Numbered from the stretch's first letter, positions 1-8,250 are shown. The stretch: 64,000 nt of DNA from Phreatobacter sp. (GCF_016793595.1 NZ_JAEULY010000002.1:372001-436000), one strand, 5' to 3'. Numbers and translations are program-made. Notes: generated by a model from the letters alone, not told the origin.

Positions 1-30
1 TTGGCCGGCAACCCGCCGCCGGAAATTCCC

Positions 31-438
31 ATGCCCACGACAATCAGGCCAACCGATGCCGTGCCTCGCGGCCTCCTGACGGTGCGGATCAGCGCCATGC
101 CCGCCGACACCAACGCCAATGGCGACATTTTCGGCGGCTGGGTGATGGCGCGGATGGACCAGGCGGGCGGCATTGCCGGGGTGGAGCGGGCGCAGGGGCG
201 CGTCGTCACCATCGCCGTGGAGGCGATGACCTTCATACGACCGGTGCGCGTCGGCGACGTGCTGGAGGTCTATACGGAGGTCTTCCACGTCGGCCGCACC
301 TCCATGAAGATCCATGTCGAGGCCTGGGCGCAGCGATTCCGCACGGTGAACCGGGAGAAGGTGACCGAGGCGACCTTCGCCTTCGTGGCCATCGACGAGG
401 ACGGCCGGCCGCGACCCGTGCCGCCGGCGGCCGATTGA
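31..438 (+). CDS. Acyl-CoA thioesterase, YciA-like hotdog fold
   Basis: Probable cytoplasmic thioesterase that hydrolyses acyl-CoA to free acid and CoA. The segment AMPADTNANGDIFGGWVMA is the N-terminal signature of the YciA/BFIT-type hotdog family (conserved N-G-D-x-F-G-G, with the catalytic Asp/Asn region), followed by a central helix and the RPVRVGDVLE strand typical of the fold. The length of 135 aa suits a single-hotdog subunit. ATG at 31 is preferred because it leaves a short N-tail before the conserved core, but the frame is open to the window edge and a TTG lies at base 1, so the true start could be upstream. Confidence 0.85.
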   Translation: MPTTIRPTDAVPRGLLTVRISAMPADTNANGDIFGGWVMARMDQAGGIAGVERAQGRVVTIAVEAMTFIRPVRVGDVLEVYTEVFHVGRTSMKIHVEAWAQRFRTVNREKVTEATFAFVAIDEDGRPRPVPPAAD

Positions 439-636
439 ACACGACCGCCGCTCTGGCGAATCCGGCGATGATCCTGCCGGCGCCGGCGCAATCAGTGTCC
501 CGAAGCTTGTCAGCGCCAGAATTTCCGAGCATTCGCCGGCCAGTATCGCCATCGATCAGGAGCGCATTCCTGCTGCGCAGCCTGTCGGCTGTCGATGCAG
601 GCTGGGCTTCGAGAAGCAACCGCGGCAACCAGGTGT

Positions 637-1269
637 TCAGTCCCAGCGGTAGTTGAAGCTGACGCTGATCCGCTCGTCGGGGCTCTGGTTCACTGGCACC
701 TCGTGCCGCACGAAGCTCTCCCAGAGCAGCACCGCGCCGGGCTCCGGGCCGACCGAGACGAAAGCCTGCAGCTCGCGCGGCGCGGCTTTGCGGCGCGGCG
801 GATGCGCCATCATCATCGCGAGGCGCGGGTCCTCCAGTTTCAGGGCCGAGGCGCCCCTGGGCATGGCGACATAGAAAGTGCCGGAGACGACGCTGTGCGG
901 GTGGATGTGGGAGGCGTGCGAGCCGCCTTCGGGCAACACGTTCACCCAGAGCGAATCGAGGACCAGCTTGCGCCCGCCAAGGTCGAGCGCGAGTTCCTTC
1001 GCGAAGGTCGCGACATGGCGGTCGAGATGGCGCGCCAGCGTCTTGAAGGTCGGGAACCGCCAGGGCAGGTCGTTCAGCGAGGCGTAGCTGGTATAGCCGG
1101 GATAGCCGTTCTTCGCGCACCAGCGGATGCCGGCCGTGTCGTCGATGGCGAGCGACCGACAGGCCTGCTCGATCTCGTCGAGGAAGGCCGGGGGCGCGCC
1201 GAGCCCGGCCCGGTAGAGCTTGGTGGCGAAGAGTGTTTCGACGGAGGCGGTCGCTTCAACAGGTGCCAT
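637..1269 (-). CDS. Putative 2OG-Fe(II) oxygenase (TIGR02466-like)
   Basis: 210 aa protein resembling the putative 2-oxoglutarate/Fe(II)-dependent oxygenases of the TIGR02466 type; the substrate is unknown. The core SHASHIHPHSVVSGTFYV (around residues 117–134) supplies candidate iron-binding His residues (H121, H123, H125), with a distal H189 and R200 near the C-terminus in the positions expected for the third iron ligand and the 2-oxoglutarate-binding Arg. The frame extends 12 codons upstream, but ATG at 1269 starts close to the conserved SVETLFATKLYR segment. It runs opposite to both neighbours, so it is likely a single-gene unit. Confidence 0.75.
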   Translation of the reverse strand: MAPVEATASVETLFATKLYRAGLGAPPAFLDEIEQACRSLAIDDTAGIRWCAKNGYPGYTSYASLNDLPWRFPTFKTLARHLDRHVATFAKELALDLGGRKLVLDSLWVNVLPEGGSHASHIHPHSVVSGTFYVAMPRGASALKLEDPRLAMMMAHPPRRKAAPRELQAFVSVGPEPGAVLLWESFVRHEVPVNQSPDERISVSFNYRWD

Positions 1270-1481
1270 GGAACGGCTTGTCGCAGGTCGCTGGCGGGCC
1301 GGCAAGGTTCGGCGTCATGCCGTGGCACGTCAGTCTTGGACGACTGCGCCTTTTCACGATCACGCGATACGGCAACAGGATACCGCTCCAGTCGACACTG
1401 ACGGTGCCAGCCCGACCTTGGTATTGCGCGGCAAACCTGATATTCGCGCTTGCAACAATCCCGTTCGAGAGCCGCCCCGCA

Positions 1482-3266
1482 ATGAGGCTCCTCAGCCGAA
1501 TCCTGAAAGTTGACGTGCAGAAGGGCGAGACGCTGAAGCGCCTCGTCGCCGAAAGCCTGCGCACCTATGCCAGCCGCTATGTCGTCGCCTTCATCTGCAT
1601 GGCGATCGTCGCCGGCTGCACGGCGATGTCCGCCTGGATCATGCGCGACCTGATCAATGGCGTGTTCCAGAACCGCGATTTCGGACTTGCCGTCTGGTTC
1701 GGCATCACCGTCTTCTCGGTGTTCCTGATCAAGGGTGCCGCCGCCTATCTGTCGAACGTCATTCTGGCGCGCATCGGCAACGCCATCGTCGCCGCCCAGC
1801 AGCAGCGCATCTTCCGCCATTTGCTGGGGCAGGGGGTCGACTTCTACCAGCAGCACGCCTCCGCCGATCTCGTGACCCGCGTGACCCACAACGCGCAGGC
1901 GGCGCGCGACGTGCTCCAGAACATCGTCACGACGGTCGGGCGCGACCTTCTCACCGTCGCCGGCCTCGTCGCGGTGATGCTGGTCTCCGATCCCCTGATG
2001 TTCATCGTCTCCGGCGCGGTGATGCCGGTCGCGGTTTATGGCGTGAACCGGCTGCGCCGTCGCGTCCGCCGCCTCGCCCAGAGCGAGTTCCTGTCGCTGT
2101 CCTCCATGGTGGCGGTGGTGCAGGAGACCGTGCAGGGCGTCCGCATCGTCAAGTCCTTCGGCATGGAAGAGCGCATGCAGGCGCGCATGGACGAGACGAT
2201 CGATGCCGTCCGCCAGCGCGCCGACAAGATCGCGACGCTCGGCGCGCGCACCGCCCCGCTCATGGAGACGCTCGGCGGCCTCGCCATCTCGGCGGCCATC
2301 GTCTACGGCGCCTGGCGCGTCATCCATCAGGGCGTCGATGCCGGCGCCTTCTTCGCCTTCGTCACCGCCCTGCTGCTCGCCTACGACCCTGCCAAGCGGC
2401 TCGCCCGTCTCGGCGTCGAGGTGGAAAAGGGTCTCGTCGGCGTCAGGCTCATGTACGAACTGCTCGACACCGAACCGACGCTGAAGGAAAAGCCCGACGC
2501 CAAGCCGCTCGCCATCGAGGCGGGAACGGTCGCCTTCGAGAACGTCGCTTTCGGCTATCGCGGCGACGAGCCGGTGCTGCGCGACCTGTCCTTCGTCGCT
2601 GCCGGCGGCAAGACCACCGCGCTGGTCGGCCCTTCCGGCGGCGGCAAGTCAACCATCATCTCGCTGGTGCAGCGCTTCTTCGACGTGTCGCAGGGTGCGG
2701 TGAAGGTGGACGGGCAGGACGTGCGCGACGTCACCGTCGCCTCGCTGCGGGGCGCCATGGCCTTCGTCAGCCAGGACGTCTTCCTGTTCCAGGGCACGGT
2801 GCGCGAGAATATCGCGGTCGGCCGCCCGGGAGCGTCGGAGGAAGAGATATTCGCGGCGGCGCGGGCGGCTCACGCCCACGACTTCATCACCGGCCTGCCG
2901 GACGGCTACGAGACCGCGATCGGCGAACACGGGCAGGGCCTGTCCGGCGGACAGCGCCAGCGTGTCGCCATCGCGCGCGCGATCCTCAAGAACGCCCCGA
3001 TCATGCTGCTGGACGAGGCGACCTCGGCACTCGATTCGGAGAGCGAGTTCGAGGTTCAGCGGGCGCTGGACGAACTGATGACCGGCCGCACCTCGCTGGT
3101 CATCGCGCACCGGCTGTCGACGGTAATGAATGCCGACCGCATCCTGGTGATCGAGGGCGGACGTGTGGTCGAGACCGGCACCCATGCCGAACTGATCGCC
3201 CGCAACGGGCTCTATGCCCACTACGTCTCGATCCAGTTCGGCGACCGGAGCGACGCGGCGGAATAG
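1482..3266 (+). CDS. ABC exporter, fused permease and ATPase (MsbA-like)
   Basis: 594 aa half-transporter with an N-terminal six-helix ABC type-1 membrane domain (about residues 20–320) and a C-terminal ATPase. Walker A is GPSGGGKS near residue 383, the signature is LSGGQRQR near 487 and Walker B is IMLLDEAT near 507. It would homodimerise in the inner membrane and flip lipid, lipid A precursor or drug substrates. The frame is open for 83 codons upstream, but ATG at 1482 (MRLLSRILK) gives the usual family length and a short cytoplasmic N-terminus. Neighbours do not identify the substrate. Confidence 0.9.
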   Translation: MRLLSRILKVDVQKGETLKRLVAESLRTYASRYVVAFICMAIVAGCTAMSAWIMRDLINGVFQNRDFGLAVWFGITVFSVFLIKGAAAYLSNVILARIGNAIVAAQQQRIFRHLLGQGVDFYQQHASADLVTRVTHNAQAARDVLQNIVTTVGRDLLTVAGLVAVMLVSDPLMFIVSGAVMPVAVYGVNRLRRRVRRLAQSEFLSLSSMVAVVQETVQGVRIVKSFGMEERMQARMDETIDAVRQRADKIATLGARTAPLMETLGGLAISAAIVYGAWRVIHQGVDAGAFFAFVTALLLAYDPAKRLARLGVEVEKGLVGVRLMYELLDTEPTLKEKPDAKPLAIEAGTVAFENVAFGYRGDEPVLRDLSFVAAGGKTTALVGPSGGGKSTIISLVQRFFDVSQGAVKVDGQDVRDVTVASLRGAMAFVSQDVFLFQGTVRENIAVGRPGASEEEIFAAARAAHAHDFITGLPDGYETAIGEHGQGLSGGQRQRVAIARAILKNAPIMLLDEATSALDSESEFEVQRALDELMTGRTSLVIAHRLSTVMNADRILVIEGGRVVETGTHAELIARNGLYAHYVSIQFGDRSDAAE

Positions 3267-3286
3267 CCGCGCCGCTGGACGCGCCG

Positions 3287-4039
3287 TCAGTCCACCAGTT
3301 CCCAGGTGACGTTGACGCCGATGCGGAAGGTCTGGTCGCCGGTCGCGACCGGCACCGGCTCGGCGGACGCCGCCATGGGCGCGGCCCGGCGCATGACCGG
3401 AACCGGCGGCGAGCCGCCCTGTTCCTCGATGGTCAGCACCTTGCCGAGACGCGCGCCTGCCGCGCGCGCGAGGATCTCGGCCTTGCGCCGGGCATCCTCG
3501 ATGGCGGCGGTGCGGGCCTCATCCACCTTCTTCGACCAGTCGTCGACCGTGAGTTGCAGGCCGTCGACCTGATTGGCGCCGGCGGCGACCATGCGGTCGA
3601 GCACGTCGCCGAGCTTGCCGAGGTCGCGCACGCGCACCTGCAACTGGTGGCCGGCCGTGTAGCCGACGACGCGCGGGCGACGGGTGTTCTGCTGATATTC
3701 GATGTCCGGCCGCAGGCTGAGCGCCGAGGTGGTGACGTCGCGCTCGGCGATGCCCACCTCCTTCAGCGCCTGCTGCACCTGCCGCATGGCGCGCGAATTG
3801 CCGTCCATGGCCTCGCGGGCGGTTCGGGCCTGCACCTGCGTGCCGCCGGAAATGACGGCGAGGTCCGGCGCGGCGCTTGCCTGCCCCTCGCCCTGCAGCG
3901 TGATCGAACGCTGCACCGGCGGTTGCGCGGCCTGCGCGAGCACGGGGCCCGAGAGCGCGGCGAGGCCGGCGAGCGACAGCGCGATGGCGTGGAGGGCCTG
4001 GCGCTTGGAGGGGAGTTGGTTCGGACGGGTCCTGGTCAT
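3287..4039 (-). CDS. SIMPL (DUF541) domain secreted protein
   Basis: 250 aa protein with a signal peptide (LHAIALSLAGLAALSGPVLAQA), so periplasmic or outer-membrane associated. The mature part matches the SIMPL/DUF541 family: it begins ITLQGEGQASAAPDLAVISGG and carries the conserved block EARTAAIEDARRKAEILARAAG. Family members (E. coli YggE) are linked to oxidative stress and assemble into rings, but their biochemical role is unsettled. ATG at 4039 is preferred to an upstream in-frame start because it puts the basic n-region and hydrophobic core at normal distances. It converges with the ABC exporter, with 20 bp between stops. Confidence 0.85.
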   Translation of the reverse strand: MTRTRPNQLPSKRQALHAIALSLAGLAALSGPVLAQAAQPPVQRSITLQGEGQASAAPDLAVISGGTQVQARTAREAMDGNSRAMRQVQQALKEVGIAERDVTTSALSLRPDIEYQQNTRRPRVVGYTAGHQLQVRVRDLGKLGDVLDRMVAAGANQVDGLQLTVDDWSKKVDEARTAAIEDARRKAEILARAAGARLGKVLTIEEQGGSPPVPVMRRAAPMAASAEPVPVATGDQTFRIGVNVTWELVD

Positions 4040-4176
4040 GCTGGTCTCTTGCGGTTTCTGGGCGCGCCGAGGATTGACGGCGCGGGTCAACGGATGCCAT
4101 CACCGCATCCTGCCTGCGCGACGGCGGATTTGCAGCCATTTCGGGGCAGGCCGTGCGACAAGAGCGCCGGCACGGT

Positions 4177-4252
4177 GGGCCTGTAGCTCAATGGTTAGAG
4201 CCGGCGGCTCATAACCGCTTGGTTGCAGGTTCGAGTCCTGCCGGGCCCACCA
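4177..4252 (+). tRNA. tRNA with CAT anticodon, probably tRNA-Ile2 (lysidine type)
   Basis: A 76-nt cloverleaf can be folded by eye. The acceptor stem is GGGCCTG/CGGGCCC, D stem GCTC/GAGC, anticodon stem GGCGG/CCGCT with loop CTCATAA (anticodon CAT), T stem GCAGG/CCTGC with loop TTCGAGT, and a genomically encoded CCA. The sequence around the D arm and anticodon arm closely resembles E. coli tRNA-Ile2 (CAU read as k2C by TilS) rather than elongator or initiator tRNA-Met. Its last 12 nt form the left attachment repeat of the mobile element that follows, and the tRNA remains intact after integration. Confidence 0.9.
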
Positions 4253-5903
4253 CCTTAACAGAACGCTCGAGCGTCACCGGTCCATTCAGTCCCACTACAA
4301 GTTTTATTTCTTTGAAATCAGCCTCTTGCGATGTTTTGACCCCCTGCTTGCCGAGCGCGATGTTCAGGATGCCTGCCAAGTCGCCATAGAGATTCACGCG
4401 TAGACTGTTCAACACCGGATCGGGCGTTAGAACGATCCTCTCGATCAGCCCACGTATGATCTTGGATACTTCTGCGCGGTGGGATTCGTCCTTCAAGGTA
4501 GCAACCAGTTCGGTCACTTCGCGGCGGTAGCGACTCGCCATGTTGGGATGAAACAGCACGGGCGCGTCCTTCGTCGTGGACAGCAACGCGCTCAATTCGG
4601 CCTCGCGCGCCGCAATACCATTGGATTCTTCACGCAGGGCAGGCGTGACGACCCCCTCCACCATGATGTCGATCAGCCTCTTCTGACGCCGCGCCAGTCG
4701 TTCGAGTTCCGCCCGATAGCTGCTGATCGTGGCGTTATGCTGCATGCGCAGGCGGTTGATGTGCGCCGTGTATTCCTCGCAGAACGCCGCGACCAGCTTC
4801 TCGTCCATGAGATTGTTCTGGATGATTTCAAGCACGGTGTGTTCAAGCGCATCCTGTCGGACCGTGCGCTTGTTCGTGCACAACGCCTCGCCCTTGTTTC
4901 GCGCCGTCGAGCAAGCGAAATGGCCTGACGACACCTTCGACATGCCTCCGCCGCACATGCCGCATTTCAAAAGATGCGACAGCAGATTGCGCGGCCGCTG
5001 ATGCTGCCAGAACAGCTTGTGACTGTGCCGGGTGGCAAGCTGCCGCTCCTTCACACGATCCCAAAGTTCCTGATCGATGATCCGTAGCTCCGGCACTTCC
5101 TTGCGCACCCACTCGGAAGGTGGATTCCGACGCGTCACATGCTTCCCGGTGTCTGGGTCTTTGGGGTAGCTCACCTTGTTCCAGACGATCTGCCCCACAT
5201 ACAGTTCATTGTTCAGAATCCCCGCGCCGCGCTGCCAGTTGCCGTAGATCGTGCTCGGCTGCCATGCCGACTGCGTGGGCGCATGAACGCCTTCGCGGTT
5301 CAGTTGGGCTGCAATGGCCTTTGGTGATTTGCCATCGGCATACTCCCGAAAAATGCGTTCGACCACAGCCGCCTGACCGCCGTTGATCGCGCGCTCACCG
5401 CGTATGATCTCGCCGCGCGAGTCCAGCCGCCGAAGAACGTCGTATCCAAAGCAGTTCCCGCCGCCCATCTTGCCATTCTCGACGCGGCCACGCTGGCCAC
5501 GCTTTACCTTGTCCTTCATGTCCTTGAGATACAGCGCGTTCATCGTCCCTTTCAGGCCGATATGCAGGTGGTTGATGTCCCCCTCGCTCAGCGTGTGAAG
5601 CCGGACCTGCGCGAATTCCGCGCGCTTAAAGAAGCCAGCAATATCTTCCTGATCCCGACTGAAACGATCCAGCGCCTCGCTCAGAACGATATCGACGCGG
5701 CGACCGATCACGTCCTGCATAAGCTGCTGCATTCCCGGCCGCAGCAACAGGGAGGCGCCGGAAATTGCCCGGTCGGCGTGGATGCCTACGATGGTCCATC
5801 CTTCCTTTGCGGCCTTTTCGCGAAGAACCCGGATTTGGTCATCGACTGAACTGGGCGACTGAAGGTCGGAGGAGTATCGGGCATAAATCGCAACGCGGCT
5901 CAT
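4209..5903 (-). CDS. Large serine recombinase (element integrase)
   Basis: 564 aa. The N-terminal resolvase catalytic domain (about residues 1–150) has the motif IYARYSSDLQ with nucleophile Ser11 or Ser12, and the conserved DRFSRD (Arg80, Arg83). Next come a recombinase domain (about 170–290), a zinc ribbon with Cys314, Cys317, Cys331 and Cys342, and a charged coiled-coil-prone region (about 390–450). It should integrate and excise the element. Its stop codon lies inside the tRNA gene: the last ten residues (AGLEPATKRL) are antisense to the tRNA, so in the integrated state the C-terminus is supplied by the host chromosome. Its start overlaps the small upstream gene by 4 nt. Confidence 0.95.
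   Translation of the reverse strand: MSRVAIYARYSSDLQSPSSVDDQIRVLREKAAKEGWTIVGIHADRAISGASLLLRPGMQQLMQDVIGRRVDIVLSEALDRFSRDQEDIAGFFKRAEFAQVRLHTLSEGDINHLHIGLKGTMNALYLKDMKDKVKRGQRGRVENGKMGGGNCFGYDVLRRLDSRGEIIRGERAINGGQAAVVERIFREYADGKSPKAIAAQLNREGVHAPTQSAWQPSTIYGNWQRGAGILNNELYVGQIVWNKVSYPKDPDTGKHVTRRNPPSEWVRKEVPELRIIDQELWDRVKERQLATRHSHKLFWQHQRPRNLLSHLLKCGMCGGGMSKVSSGHFACSTARNKGEALCTNKRTVRQDALEHTVLEIIQNNLMDEKLVAAFCEEYTAHINRLRMQHNATISSYRAELERLARRQKRLIDIMVEGVVTPALREESNGIAAREAELSALLSTTKDAPVLFHPNMASRYRREVTELVATLKDESHRAEVSKIIRGLIERIVLTPDPVLNSLRVNLYGDLAGILNIALGKQGVKTSQEADFKEIKLVVGLNGPVTLERSVKVVGPAGLEPATKRL
4241..4252 (+). repeat. Left attachment-site repeat (attL core)
   Basis: CCGGGCCCACCA, the last base pair of the T stem, the acceptor 3' strand, discriminator and CCA of the tRNA. 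It is identical to 19524–19535. The bases flanking the two copies differ on both sides, which fixes the repeat at 12 bp. Which bases are actually exchanged by the serine recombinase cannot be told from the sequence. Confidence 0.8.
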
Positions 5904-6124
5904 TCGGGTGGCCTTTTGTTTGTTGTTTGCGCTTCGCGCCGCACCGCGCGGGCAAAGTCTTCTTCAGCGGCGCGGCGCGCCATCAACCTGACCAGAGCTT
6001 CGAGACGCACATCCGACGCGGACCCTGCCGAAACCGCAGGCGCGAGAGGCACCATCTGCGAAGAAGTTTCGGGGAATTTGGGCTGGTCGGTCAACTTTTT
6101 AGTCCTCGCTTTCGGATAGAACAT
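5900..6124 (-). CDS. Small protein translationally coupled to the recombinase
   Basis: 74 aa from ATG at 6124; an in-frame TTG at 6145 would add 7 residues. No domain is recognised. The C-terminal half (VRLEALVRLMARRAAEEDFARAVRREAQ) is a charged amphipathic helix, and the N-terminal half is basic then Pro/Ser-rich. It overlaps the recombinase start by 4 nt (ATGA), which implies coupled expression and suggests a helper, such as a recombination directionality factor or regulator. That role is inference from position and size only. Confidence 0.6.
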   Translation of the reverse strand: MFYPKARTKKLTDQPKFPETSSQMVPLAPAVSAGSASDVRLEALVRLMARRAAEEDFARAVRREAQTTNKRPPE

Positions 6125-6202
6125 ATCATGAACATCTACGCTCAATCAAGGAATTTAGTCCTAGTAACAAAATTCTCCTTGCTGCCCAACGTCTAGTTCA
6201 CG

Positions 6203-6421
6203 TCATGCCAGAACGACGTTCAACAGCAGGAAAGCAACGTAGCTAGGGAGAGCGCTCATAAGCACGACACGGCTCGCCGACAGAAATGCAGCGGCGTTAT
6301 CGCCTGCCCGAAGACAGCTTTTCATCATTAGAAACTCTTCGCGGATCGGAGGAAAAAGCGTCCGGAATAAGTTGGCCAGCACCAGCACCAAAAGAATGGC
6401 AGCGATAATTCGGACTGACAT
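6203..6421 (-). CDS. Small hypothetical membrane protein
   Basis: 72 aa with two hydrophobic segments, IIAAILLVLVLANLF near the N-terminus and VVLMSALPSYVAFLLLNVVLA at the C-terminus, separated by a short charged stretch. It lies in the same direction as the recombinase group. No family is recognised. Its size and topology resemble small inner-membrane proteins of mobile elements, but no function can be assigned. Confidence 0.5.
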   Translation of the reverse strand: MSVRIIAAILLVLVLANLFRTLFPPIREEFLMMKSCLRAGDNAAAFLSASRVVLMSALPSYVAFLLLNVVLA

Positions 6422-6524
6422 GCGTCACCCCCAACGGTGATGGAGGCGCGGACGGGCCGCGCGTAGTCCCGCTGTTTCACGGAACTAAGGCAGGGTGTTT
6501 TGCCGATGCTGTTATGTCAAGTAG

Positions 6525-7637
6525 CTAGCGATCAAATCTAAGACGCTTTGACCGACTCTTTGACAGCGTAACTGCCTGCCGCTCTAAGTAGCGCTCGTGG
6601 CGGTCATTCGGATTGACGATCTTGGTGGCAGATATAGACTCCGCTAAGCCGGTCCTTCGCACTCTGGGCTGCCGCTCCAACAGGAAATACACGTCTTTCG
6701 GTAGTCGGTTCGTGCCGTCGCCTTCGGTTGAGGGCTGTTTGAGCCAACGGTAAAGCGCCCCGGCTAAGCCGGGGTCCGCAGCCGTTAGGTCTGTGGTCGA
6801 GAATCTGCCCATTCGATCCTGATAGAATTTTAGGATGAACTGCGGGGGGCTCATGCTGGCCAGTTCGGGATCGGCTGCCCGATCACGCCAAAGCACCTTA
6901 CCGGGCGTCCGACGTTCCTCCGGTGAAAGGGGCGGCAGTGTCTCAGTGAGTGTGATGGACACAGGTGCTTCGGCAGCGGCAACGACCCGCTGAATCATGG
7001 CGGCCCGCTCTTGCGGAGACAGCGCCAGCAGCTTGAGGATCAACCCCTCCGCGAAAGCGGCCGCATCCAGTTTTGCGTCCGCAAGTTCGCGAACGCGATC
7101 CGGCGACGGATCGGCATATGGTTTTATCAGACTGTGCTTTTCGAACTCACCCTTGAGTTCTTCGTCCTTCTTGATGGCAGTCCCAATATCGGTAAGTTGT
7201 TTTCGCGTTTGGCGACGAAAACTATCGCGAGCGCTTTCTGTGATTATAAAATCGTATTCTGTTTCTATCGAAAGAACTGTAACGAAGTCAATTTTAACAG
7301 ACTCTATATCTGGCCGATCGGCGTCCAGTGACTTCAGCGCGCTCAACCATTTGGCGCACATGTCCGATAATTCTGTGAATGACCCCATGAATACGATCGT
7401 CAGGCATCGTTGGACTGCTTCCTCGATCGCTGATAGCGCAGGCCGGTGGCTGCCGGCTTGTGCGTCCAGCATCCTTTGAAGGACGGGCGCTACTGCCGGC
7501 GAATCGAAAAGCCCCTCCGCCCGCGCCCAGCCGTCCAGAAGCAGACGCGTCTTGGACGACCAACGCTTGGTCGGAAGTCGAAGGTCATCTGGGGCTTCAG
7601 CCCATCGATCAGCGCTTTCGTTGTCAGATGATGCCAT
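6525..7637 (-). CDS. Hypothetical protein, 370 aa, element cargo
   Basis: Soluble-looking protein with no signal peptide, membrane segment or motif that I recognise. The N-terminus is acidic and polar; residues about 30–230 look helical and contain a region rich in Ala, Asp and Lys (DAKLDAAAFAEGLILKLLAL). The C-terminal tail is strongly basic (TLSKSRSKRLRFDR), which could contact nucleic acid. It is the first gene of the leftward set (370 aa protein, membrane protein, small protein, recombinase). Steady codon use and ATG start argue for a real gene. The function is unknown; a phage-defence or element-maintenance role would be a guess from location. Confidence 0.65.
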   Translation of the reverse strand: MASSDNESADRWAEAPDDLRLPTKRWSSKTRLLLDGWARAEGLFDSPAVAPVLQRMLDAQAGSHRPALSAIEEAVQRCLTIVFMGSFTELSDMCAKWLSALKSLDADRPDIESVKIDFVTVLSIETEYDFIITESARDSFRRQTRKQLTDIGTAIKKDEELKGEFEKHSLIKPYADPSPDRVRELADAKLDAAAFAEGLILKLLALSPQERAAMIQRVVAAAEAPVSITLTETLPPLSPEERRTPGKVLWRDRAADPELASMSPPQFILKFYQDRMGRFSTTDLTAADPGLAGALYRWLKQPSTEGDGTNRLPKDVYFLLERQPRVRRTGLAESISATKIVNPNDRHERYLERQAVTLSKSRSKRLRFDR

Positions 7638-7778
7638 TGCAAGGACCGTCAGTGCGCGTTCTCGATGGATAGCAGGCTACCAACCGCGAGCGCGCTGGGC
7701 CACCTGATTGAGGCAACCAGCATGTTAGGTTGCGGAAGCAAAATCGTGCCGCACACGGCCGCAAGCAAACGCAGGACA

Positions 7779-7810
7779 GATCGCCAAACCGATCGCAAAC
7801 CGATCGCAAG
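7779..7810 (+). repeat. Short iteron-like tandem repeat
   Basis: GATCGC recurs three times at near 11–12-bp spacing: GATCGCCAAACC, GATCGCAAACC and GATCGCAAG. A spacing near one helical turn suits a protein-binding array, such as an operator or replication iteron. The array is short and its binding protein is unknown. Confidence 0.45.
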
Positions 7811-8045
7811 TTGTGTGCTGGGTAGTACCCGCACAAACTTGGCAAGGGAGACGCTGCGCTCTCCCGTTGCATCCCTCAAGCTATAGCGCGGTTTCGGCAT
7901 CGAGCCTTACCGCGCCAGCAGACCGTATCGCCGGTCAATCACTCGCCAGACCCGAAGCCTTCCCGCTCCACCGGCACCGGACCATGGAGGAGCGTCCGCC
8001 GCTCCACCGCGCTTACGGAAGCGTCCCTGCTCCCCTAAGAACCCC

Positions 8046-8219
8046 ATGGTCACCGTCTTGCCGTTGAACCACGCGAAGGGCGATTTCGCTCTCCCTTCAC
8101 CCATCGATGAGCCCCGCGTTGCAAATCGCAAGCGACCTGTCGGCGCGAAGGCTGAAATCGATTTCGAGCGGATTTTCGATAACGCATTCTTAAGCGGTTT
8201 GTTCTACAAAAGTTCTTGA
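8046..8219 (+). CDS. Possible 57 aa small protein upstream of defence operon
   Basis: ATG at 8046, TGA at 8217–8219. The product begins MVTVLPLNHAKGDFALPS and ends DNAFLSGLFYKSS. It ends 25–31 bp before the RHH gene and is codirectional with the operon, so it could be its first gene or a decayed fragment of an older one. No family is recognised, and an overlapping frame exists on the other strand. Weakly supported. Confidence 0.3.
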   Translation: MVTVLPLNHAKGDFALPSPIDEPRVANRKRPVGAKAEIDFERIFDNAFLSGLFYKSS

Positions 8220-8223
8220 TTCT

Positions 8224-8240
8224 GGCGCCAAAGCGGCGCC
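8224..8240 (+). promoter_or_regulatory. GGCGCC inverted repeat before the RHH/methyltransferase operon
   Basis: GGCGCC–AAAGC–GGCGCC, a 6-bp stem with a 5-nt loop, ending 10 bp before the preferred ATG (4 bp before the alternative GTG) of the RHH gene. It may be an operator for the RHH protein, a recognition site of the methyltransferase itself (autoregulation), or an mRNA hairpin over the ribosome-binding region. The sequence alone does not decide. Confidence 0.45.
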
Positions 8241-8250
8241 TACTGTGGGC

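Larger units (their letters stand above)
7638..8244. other. 607-bp divergent intergenic region
   Basis: Lies between the leftward 370 aa gene and the rightward defence operon, so it must hold promoters for both. It contains a short direct-repeat cluster (7779–7810), a 57-codon open frame just before the operon (8046–8219), and a GGCGCC hairpin next to the first operon gene. Two leftward open frames here (7649–7900 and 7907–8131) have no recognisable content. No clear sigma-70 promoter could be assigned by eye. Confidence 0.6.

Noticed and set aside
4177..4252. Annotation as elongator or initiator tRNA-Met from the CAT anticodon
   Set aside because: The acceptor, D-arm and anticodon-arm sequence match tRNA-Ile2 much better than the methionine tRNAs.
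7649..7900. 83-codon leftward frame upstream of the 370 aa gene
   Set aside because: It starts with ATG and ends close to the next gene, but the sequence has no recognisable domain and is contradicted by several other frames of similar length in the same stretch.
7907..8131. 74-codon leftward frame overlapping the small ORF at 8046–8219
   Set aside because: Gly/Arg-rich second half, no ribosome-binding site and no plausible family; treated as chance.
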